A stretch of DNA of 64,000 bases, from positions 3,938,501 to 4,002,500 of the forward strand of contig NZ_CP045429.1 in assembly GCF_005886805.2 (NCBI RefSeq). The letters run 5' to 3'. This document shows positions 57,978-64,000 of the stretch, one piece after another. A program made the position numbers and the translations under genes. Numbering within the stretch: position 1 is the stretch's first letter; every line of letters starts with the position of its first letter. The stretch is from Pseudoalteromonas rubra (lineage in GTDB: Bacteria; Pseudomonadota; Gammaproteobacteria; Enterobacterales; Alteromonadaceae). The notes below the pieces were generated by a model that did not search any database, was not told the DNA's origin, and worked only from the letters and a program-made list of their open reading frames with translations.

Positions 57978-58928
57978 GTGTTAACTGAACATTTGCAAGC
58001 CCACACGGGCTTGCTGATTTTCTTACTGGCAACACTCAGCGCGATAGGATTCAGAACCTCCAGCCTGTATCACCCCAATGTCGTCATGACGCTGTTGTTT
58101 ACTAATCTGGCTCAAAAAGTTTACCGTCCTAAGGCACCAAATAGCTATCAACTGCTATCCGGCAGTATGGCATTTATCCTGCCAATGCTGATCATCCTGG
58201 TCATTTTGGCCGCTCTGGGCTATTTGTCTTTCTACCCTCAATGGCTTGGTGGCCTGGTATTATTTTTCTGTCTGGATATTCAACACGAACGGCGTGCCAA
58301 GCGGATTGCGATTTTACTCAAACAACAACAAAAAGCGGCTGCACGCCAGTTACTTGGCGCTATGGTAAAGCGGGATGTGGAGAAACTGTCTTTGATGGGC
58401 ATATGCAAAGCATGCCTGGACAGCCTGGCATTACGTGGCATGCGGCATTTCTATCTGGTCATGGTGTTTTATCTGATTGGTGGCCCTCTGCTGGCATTGA
58501 GCTATAAATTGATGTTGCTCTGCGATCACGCCTGGCGCAGCAAGATGCGTCCAGACACAGCATTTATTAAACCGCTGCAACTGAGCCTGGCGATTCTCGA
58601 GTGGTTGCCCGTCAGGCTGTTCGTTTTAATGATGGCGCTGACACAAAACCTGGGGAAAACACTGCACTACCTAAAACACTATGGTCAGTTCTACCGCCCT
58701 GCCAGTTCAGGTTGGATCCTGGCTTTGTTTGCAGCCAGCCTCAATACCCAGCTCGCCGGGCCACGCTTTTATCAGCAGCAGCGATTTGACAATATGCGCA
58801 TTGGCAGCGACAGACCGCCAGAACCGGAGACCATAAGCCTGATGCTCAAGTTGTTGGCAACCATGCGCTGGTTTTTCCTTTGTGCCCTATGCCTGTGCTG
58901 GTTAACCATTAATATTCTCACCCATTAA
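57978..58928 (+). CDS. CobD/CbiB-like membrane protein
   Basis: A 316-residue polytopic protein of the cobalamin synthesis CobD/CbiB family (FYLVMVFYLIGGPLLAL, PRFYQQQRFDNMRIG, PPEPETISLMLKLL). CbiB attaches aminopropanol to adenosylcobyric acid. No other cobalamin genes are near, and the family includes AmpE-like members, so the substrate is uncertain. The start is GTG one base after the mtnN stop; an ATG at 57939 would overlap mtnN. Confidence 0.72.
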   Translation: MLTEHLQAHTGLLIFLLATLSAIGFRTSSLYHPNVVMTLLFTNLAQKVYRPKAPNSYQLLSGSMAFILPMLIILVILAALGYLSFYPQWLGGLVLFFCLDIQHERRAKRIAILLKQQQKAAARQLLGAMVKRDVEKLSLMGICKACLDSLALRGMRHFYLVMVFYLIGGPLLALSYKLMLLCDHAWRSKMRPDTAFIKPLQLSLAILEWLPVRLFVLMMALTQNLGKTLHYLKHYGQFYRPASSGWILALFAASLNTQLAGPRFYQQQRFDNMRIGSDRPPEPETISLMLKLLATMRWFFLCALCLCWLTINILTH

Positions 58929-58956
58929 AAAGGGCGACCAAATAGCCGCCCTTACT
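58927..58956. terminator. Terminator between CobD-like gene and tyrS
   Basis: AAGGGCG / CGCCCTT with a ten-base loop between convergent genes. Confidence 0.65.
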
Positions 58957-58983
58957 TTGAATTCACTTCGTTAACTCAGTCGA

Positions 58984-60192
58984 TTATTCAACAGTGATTT
59001 TGGCAAACTTGCGTTTACCTACCTGGTAAATCGCTGTCGAGCCTTTCTCAACGCTCAGCTTAGAATCGGTGACTTTCTCTTCACCATTGAGCTTAACCGC
59101 ACCTTGTTTAATCATACGCATCGCTTCTGAGGTGCTGGCAACCAGGCCAGCTTCTTTTAACACATTAGTAATGAAAGTCGCAGGCTCAGCAATGGTGATG
59201 GTTACCTCTGGAATATCATCAGGCAGGGCATTTTTCTGGAAACGCTTAATGAAATCCTGATGTGCAGCTTCAGCATCTGCTTCGCTGTGGAAACGTGCGA
59301 TCATTTCTTTCGCAAACTCAATCTTAATGTCTCGTGGATTACGACCACCAGCCACTTCTTCTTTGAGGCCTGCAATCTCTTCCAGTGACTTAGCGCTTAG
59401 CAACTCGTAGTAACGCCACATCAGTTCGTCAGAAATCGACATCACTTTACCAAACATATCGTTTGGCGCATCTGTGATACCAATATAGTTACCCAGTGAC
59501 TTAGACATCTTCTGCACGCCATCGGTGCCTTCCAGCAATGGCATCATCAGCACGGTTTGTGGCTTCTGACCTTCTTCTTTTTGTAACTCCCTGCCCATTA
59601 ACAGGTTAAAGCGCTGATCGGTACCACCGAGCTCGACATCCGCTTCCAGCGCCACTGAATCCCACCCCTGTACCAGCGGGTAAAGGAATTCATGAATAGC
59701 AATTGACTGGCCACCCGCATAACGCTTTTTGAAATCATCACGTTCAAGCATACGCGCAACCGTTTGACGCGCTGCAAGCTTAATCATGCCCGCACTGCCT
59801 AATTTTTCCATCCATTCAGAATTGAACGCTACAGTGGTTTTAGCCGGATCCAAGATCTTAAATACTTGCTCTTTATAGGTTTCAGCATTAGCCAGTACAT
59901 CTTCACGAGTTAGCGGTTTACGAGTGACATTTTTACCCGTAGGGTCGCCAATCATGCCTGTGAAATCACCGATCAGGAAAATAACCTCATGCCCTAAGTC
60001 TTGGAAAGTTTTTAGCTTGTTGATAAGGACCGTATGGCCCAAGTGCAAATCCGGGGCTGTTGGATCGAAACCCGCTTTGATCCGCAACTTTTTACCTGAC
60101 TTCAGCCTTTCTTTTAAATCTTCTTCAATCAGAATTTCTTCAGCACCGCGCTTTATCTCTGCCAATGCCGTATCTATGTCCACAGTTGTCAC
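58984..60192 (-). CDS. tyrS: Tyrosyl-tRNA synthetase
   Basis: A 402-residue class I synthetase: HLGHT (50-54), [15 protein letters not shown] and the KMSKS loop, then an S4-type C-terminal RNA-binding domain ([16 protein letters not shown]). It charges tRNA-Tyr. It is divergent from the M23 peptidase gene, a common arrangement. Confidence 0.96.
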   Translation of the reverse strand: MTTVDIDTALAEIKRGAEEILIEEDLKERLKSGKKLRIKAGFDPTAPDLHLGHTVLINKLKTFQDLGHEVIFLIGDFTGMIGDPTGKNVTRKPLTREDVLANAETYKEQVFKILDPAKTTVAFNSEWMEKLGSAGMIKLAARQTVARMLERDDFKKRYAGGQSIAIHEFLYPLVQGWDSVALEADVELGGTDQRFNLLMGRELQKEEGQKPQTVLMMPLLEGTDGVQKMSKSLGNYIGITDAPNDMFGKVMSISDELMWRYYELLSAKSLEEIAGLKEEVAGGRNPRDIKIEFAKEMIARFHSEADAEAAHQDFIKRFQKNALPDDIPEVTITIAEPATFITNVLKEAGLVASTSEAMRMIKQGAVKLNGEEKVTDSKLSVEKGSTAIYQVGKRKFAKITVE

Positions 60193-60345
60193 GCCAACCT
60201 CACTCCAACAATTTAATCAGTTAATCGCCCGATTTTAGCTTATATTTGGGGTAGTTTAAATGTATAAAAGACTGGTATTTGCGCATTATTACGTATATGC
60301 TGCACTATTATTTGCAATAATTCTTGACAGCGGAAAAGGCACGTT

Positions 60346-61683
60346 ATGGTACATGCAGTGCACAAACTCCCAAAAAAACACAAGTTGCTGATCCTGGGCT
60401 TGCTGTCAGCAATGGTCGCTATTGCACTCATTCCGTCTGAGAAGGCAACAGCCTCCCGAGATCACGACAAAGACGCGCTCGAAGTCGGCAAGCGCTATGA
60501 GCTTCCTTTGAATGTCGAAGAGCCACAGCCTCAACTGACTGAGCTCAGTGAAGCGCCCGATATCATTGAACAGCCGCTTGCTCCCGAAGCCCCACAATAC
60601 GATTTCGTTGACCACCAGGTCCGCAATGGCGACAGCCTGGCAGTGATTTTTAAACGCGCCGGCTTTTCAGCACAAACGCTGCATAAGCTCGTCAATACTA
60701 ATGCCGAAACACGAAAACTTACCAAAATCCATCCAGGCGAAGTGCTGAGCTTTGCCAGTAATGAACAAGGTGAGTTGTTACAGCTGAAATATGTGCTATC
60801 AAAAACAGATACACTACTTGTCAGCCGTAATGAGGAAGGCAGTTATGCCACGCGGATCGAAAGCAAAGAAATAGAGACTGTCGAAAAGTCAGCCGGGGGC
60901 GAGATCAAGTCCAGCTTTTGGACGGCCGGTATCACCGCAGGCTTATCTGAACGTCAGATCATGAACTTTGCGCACATCTTTGGTTGGGATGTCGACTTTG
61001 CCAACGATATTCGCAAAGGTGATCAGTTTTCTCTTATCTACGAATCACATTTTGTGGATGGTGAGGAAATCGGCACTGGCAAAATCATCGCTGCTGAATT
61101 CATTAATCAGGGTGAGCGCTATACCGCAGTACGTCACTCCGACGGTGACTTCTACACCCCTGAAGGGCGCAGTATGAAAAAGGCCTTCCTGCGTGCACCG
61201 GTTGATTTCAAATATATTAGTTCCAACTTTAACCCGCGCCGTCTGCATCCCGTCACGGGCCGCGTGTCGGCGCACCGCGGCATAGATTACGCCGCCAGAG
61301 TCGGCACACCTGTGGTCTCTGCGGGTAATGGTAAAGTCATTAAATCTGGCTTTAACCGCCTGAATGGTAACTATGTATTTATACAGCACGGCAGTCAGTA
61401 TGTGACTAAGTACCTGCATTTACATAAGCGCCATGTCAAAAAAGGCCAGAAGGTCAAGCAGGGCCAGAAAATTGGTACTGTTGGTGCAACGGGTCGCGTA
61501 ACCGGTGCTCATCTGCATTATGAGTTTCTGGTAGATGGCGTGCACCGCAACCCACGTACAGTCAAGCTGCCCAAGTCACAGCCCTTACCTGCGGCGGAAC
61601 TCGCCACCTTTAAGCCACTGGCACAGCAAATGCTCGCCAAGCTGGAACGTAATCGCGAGCTGATGCTGGCATTGAATAATTAA
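60346..61683 (+). CDS. LysM/M23 murein endopeptidase, MepM-like
   Basis: A 445-residue envelope protein: N-terminal signal anchor (LLILGLLSAMVAIALI), an OapA/LysM-like peptidoglycan-binding region (about 90-140; VRNGDSLAVIFKRAG), and a C-terminal M23 peptidase domain with HRGIDYAA and AHLHYEFLVDG, which hold the zinc ligands. It cleaves peptidoglycan cross-links during growth. Its place beside tyrS is typical for MepM-type genes. Confidence 0.9.
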   Translation: MVHAVHKLPKKHKLLILGLLSAMVAIALIPSEKATASRDHDKDALEVGKRYELPLNVEEPQPQLTELSEAPDIIEQPLAPEAPQYDFVDHQVRNGDSLAVIFKRAGFSAQTLHKLVNTNAETRKLTKIHPGEVLSFASNEQGELLQLKYVLSKTDTLLVSRNEEGSYATRIESKEIETVEKSAGGEIKSSFWTAGITAGLSERQIMNFAHIFGWDVDFANDIRKGDQFSLIYESHFVDGEEIGTGKIIAAEFINQGERYTAVRHSDGDFYTPEGRSMKKAFLRAPVDFKYISSNFNPRRLHPVTGRVSAHRGIDYAARVGTPVVSAGNGKVIKSGFNRLNGNYVFIQHGSQYVTKYLHLHKRHVKKGQKVKQGQKIGTVGATGRVTGAHLHYEFLVDGVHRNPRTVKLPKSQPLPAAELATFKPLAQQMLAKLERNRELMLALNN

Positions 61684-61700
61684 CACATACACCTAATACG

Positions 61701-61727
61701 AAAAAAGCCACCTAGAGGTGGCTTTTT
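61701..61727. terminator. Bidirectional terminator M23 / DUF945
   Basis: AAAAGCCACC / GGTGGCTTTT with a short loop and flanking A/T runs. Confidence 0.85.
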
Positions 61728-61745
61728 ACTGTTTGACAACCTGGC

Positions 61746-62663
61746 TCAAGAGCCAGTTATTTTCAGATTTAAGAACTTTTCAAGTGCCTCCGGATCAGCG
61801 GACAGTGACTGGACTTGCTGAGAAAATGCATTGAAGTCCATCGCCTCATCTAATGACACACTAACCTCCAGAGCATTTAGGCCAGCCGCAAAACCACTGA
61901 GTCCCTGTTTGGCTTCTTCAGAAACTGGTACCTGTGCTAGTTGCATGGCCAGCATCTGCTCAAATTGCTCTTTGCTCAGTCCCTGGTTGGTCAATAACTC
62001 TGTCACCAGAGCGTCTAACTTCGGCTGTCCGGCAATAGCAAACGTCAGGGTTTGTGGTTGCAGCGACTGTATCGCAGAAATCAGCTTGCTTTGCATTTGC
62101 AATTCCTGCTCCAGCGTCATCTCAGAGTCCTGTTTCTGCATCTCTAAAGAGGTTGTCATCAACTCTTTACTGTTGCCCAGATCGAAGTTGAACTCAATAC
62201 CCACTACCCCATCCGCCTCAACGGAAGATTTGAACTGACTGTTGCCGCTGTCCGGGTTATAACGTAAAGATGAGGTAAGCGCATAACTGGCACCAGCCAA
62301 CGTAGCAGCTTGCGGCGCCAGTTCCGCCGCCAATACAGGGCTAAGTGTCACATTCGCCAGCTTTACTTCAGTAAACTCACTGATTTTGTCTGCTTCGTAG
62401 CCCTGTAAGCTGAATTCACCAATGTTCAGCAACACCTGTTGCTCCGCTGCGTCTTTGATCTCCAAAGACTGAACTTTAATTGTGTTGGTAAACAAATTAT
62501 AGGACGACCCCTGATGCTCAATGAGCAGCTCAGATTGTTCAGCAAATTGTGTGATCTGCTTCTGCACCACCAACTCAGCTTGTTGATTCGCATAAAAGTG
62601 TGCGCCAACAACAGCAGCTGACAACGCACCAGCCACTGCCAACATGATCGTAGATTTTTTCAT
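61746..62663 (-). CDS. DUF945 family protein
   Basis: A 305-residue protein with an N-terminal signal or anchor (TIMLAVAGALSAAVVGAHFY) and a mainly beta periplasmic part (LLIEHQGSSYNLFTNTIKVQ, EVKLANVTLSPVLAAELAP) typical of DUF945. Function unknown. The start is the internal ATG at 62661-62663; the open frame upstream overlaps radA. It lies 13 bases after the radA stop. Confidence 0.75.
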   Translation of the reverse strand: MKKSTIMLAVAGALSAAVVGAHFYANQQAELVVQKQITQFAEQSELLIEHQGSSYNLFTNTIKVQSLEIKDAAEQQVLLNIGEFSLQGYEADKISEFTEVKLANVTLSPVLAAELAPQAATLAGASYALTSSLRYNPDSGNSQFKSSVEADGVVGIEFNFDLGNSKELMTTSLEMQKQDSEMTLEQELQMQSKLISAIQSLQPQTLTFAIAGQPKLDALVTELLTNQGLSKEQFEQMLAMQLAQVPVSEEAKQGLSGFAAGLNALEVSVSLDEAMDFNAFSQQVQSLSADPEALEKFLNLKITGS

Positions 62664-62676
62664 TTTTGAGGATTCC

Positions 62677-64000
62677 CTAAAACAAGGCTTCGAGCGCATC
62701 ACTGAGGCTGGCAACGGCAACCACCTCCATTCCCTCAATGACATCCTTTGGTTTATTCGCGATAGGTACAATAGCACGTTTGAAGCCATGTTTCGCGGCT
62801 TCGCGCAGTCTTTCCTGGCCACTGGGCACCGGACGGATCTCTCCCCCTAACCCAACTTCTCCGAACACCACCATCTGACGTTCCAACGCATGGTTTTTAA
62901 AACTCGAGACCAAAGCAGCAATTAATGCCAAATCGGCACTGGTTTCGGATACCTTAACGCCACCGACGACATTGACAAAGACATCTTGATCAGCCACCTG
63001 CAAACCACCATGACGGTGTAACACAGCAAGCAACATAGCCAGGCGATTTTGCTCCAGGCCAACAGTAACACGACGTGGGTTTGCCAGTTGAGAGTAGTCT
63101 ACCAACGCCTGAACTTCGACCAACAGTGGCCGGGTACCTTCCCAGATGACCATTACCAGAGAGCCTGGCGTTTGCTCCTCGCCACGATTGAGGAAAATAG
63201 CTGACGGATTACTGACCTCTTTCAGGCCCAGGCCAGTCATAGCAAACACCCCAAGCTCATTAACCGCCCCAAAACGGTTTTTGTTACCACGTAACGTTCT
63301 GAAACGGCTGTCACTGCTACCTTCCAGTAAAATAGAGCAGTCAATACAGTGCTCCAGTACCTTAGGGCCCGCCAGGGAGCCGTCTTTTGTCACATGGCCT
63401 ACCATAATGATAGCGACCTGATTCTGCTTCGCAAAACGGGTCAGGTACGCGGCACTCTCGCGTACCTGAGACACGCTCCCTGGTGCCGACTGCACATCAC
63501 TCATGTGCATCACCTGTATCGAGTCAATGACCATAATGGCGGGCTTTTCACGCAAGGCCAGCTGGCAGATACTTTCCACGTTCGTTTCGGCCAGTGTGCG
63601 TAATTTGTTAGTCGGCAGGCCCAGTCGCTTTGCACGCATCGCCACTTGCTGCAAGGATTCCTCACCCGTCACATACAAAGTAGGCATGGACTCGGCCAGC
63701 AAACACATAGTTTGCAATAGTAAAGTACTCTTACCAGCTCCCGGTTCACCACCAATCAAGATGGCACTACCCGGCACAACACCACCACCTAATACGCGGT
63801 CGAACTCTTTGAATCCAGTAGAAAATCTTGGTAACGATTCGAGGTTAACTTCATCCAGTGTCTGGACCTTGGCTTCGACAACCCCTGCATATCCGGCCAT
63901 AGTTCCGCCGCGCGGTGCCGCTTTGACTGATGGCACTCTGAACTCGGTAATTGTATTCCAGGCTTTACATTCAGAACATTGCCCTTGCCATCGAGCAAAT
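62677..64000 (-). CDS. radA: DNA repair protein RadA (5' partial)
   Basis: RadA/Sms recombination mediator; the first codons lie beyond the right edge. Visible are the second half of the zinc finger (RWQGQCSECKAWNTI), Walker A GGEPGAGKST, the RadA motif RGNKNRFG and the Lon-like C-terminal domain (GGVKVSETSADLALIA). It assists branch migration in recombination. The frame at the edge is intact. Confidence 0.94.
   Translation of the reverse strand, partial: FARWQGQCSECKAWNTITEFRVPSVKAAPRGGTMAGYAGVVEAKVQTLDEVNLESLPRFSTGFKEFDRVLGGGVVPGSAILIGGEPGAGKSTLLLQTMCLLAESMPTLYVTGEESLQQVAMRAKRLGLPTNKLRTLAETNVESICQLALREKPAIMVIDSIQVMHMSDVQSAPGSVSQVRESAAYLTRFAKQNQVAIIMVGHVTKDGSLAGPKVLEHCIDCSILLEGSSDSRFRTLRGNKNRFGAVNELGVFAMTGLGLKEVSNPSAIFLNRGEEQTPGSLVMVIWEGTRPLLVEVQALVDYSQLANPRRVTVGLEQNRLAMLLAVLHRHGGLQVADQDVFVNVVGGVKVSETSADLALIAALVSSFKNHALERQMVVFGEVGLGGEIRPVPSGQERLREAAKHGFKRAIVPIANKPKDVIEGMEVVAVASLSDALEALF

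Overview
The window is a stretch of gammaproteobacterial chromosome, most likely from Pseudoalteromonas or a close relative in the Alteromonadales. This rests on the housekeeping gene order (pyrE-rph / yicC-gmk-rpoZ-spoT-ridA / trmH-recG / rplU-rpmA-obg / ispB / yggX-mutY / trmB), a PanP-type decarboxylase, ArcA with a full-length ArcB, asnC-asnA, and FolE2. The genus is an inference; no rRNA or other definitive marker is present.

Layout. 1-11989 is core: an interrupted GAF-GGDEF gene, panP, a degenerate GGDEF/EAL membrane protein, a TrmB-like methyltransferase, the YadGH-type ABC exporter, ubiX-mpl, pyrE-rph and yicC. Between yicC and gmk (11990-29180) lies about 17 kb of accessory DNA. From 29180 the core resumes: gmk, rpoZ, spoT, ridA, fapA, asnA/asnC, trmH-recG, gloA, galU, folA, obg-rpmA-rplU, ispB, mutY-yggX, trmB, rsmC, a histidine kinase/YfiR pair, arcA and arcB end to end, folE2, mtnN, a CobD-like gene, tyrS, an M23 peptidase, a DUF945 gene, and radA running off the right edge.

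The accessory block has at least two layers. The first is a 10.4 kb integrative element inserted in the 3' end of yicC. A 19-bp direct repeat (11969-11987 and 22332-22350) marks its ends. The right copy still carries the old yicC end with a TGA stop, while the left copy is read out to TAA. The element carries an intact tyrosine integrase, a decayed second integrase, an AlpA-type regulator, and a tightly coupled minus-strand operon: MORC/MutL-type GHKL ATPase, HNH nuclease, SNF2 helicase and a 146-residue protein that is a stand-alone EcoRII N-terminal (effector/DNA-binding) domain. A 1237-bp IS3-family element sits upstream of the operon, and beyond it is a 5'-truncated vsr gene. The second layer, outside the repeats, is an intact vsr / EcoRII-type endonuclease / Dcm-type cytosine methyltransferase operon, followed by an Uma2-family remnant, a tiny leader-peptide-like gene, a XRE regulator with a membrane protein, and a MerR-methyltransferase fusion.

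How the parts may work together. The nuclease-methyltransferase operon looks like a CCWGG restriction-modification system with its Vsr repair partner. The MORC/HNH/SNF2/EcoRII-N operon looks like an ATP-dependent multi-subunit restriction system whose DNA recognition comes from a separate EcoRII-N subunit, and whose self-protection may come from the neighbouring Dcm. MORC-type ATPases with SNF2 helicases and nucleases in restriction loci are a described theme. The detached EcoRII-N subunit and its possible dependence on the adjacent CCWGG methyltransferase are the most interesting proposals here.
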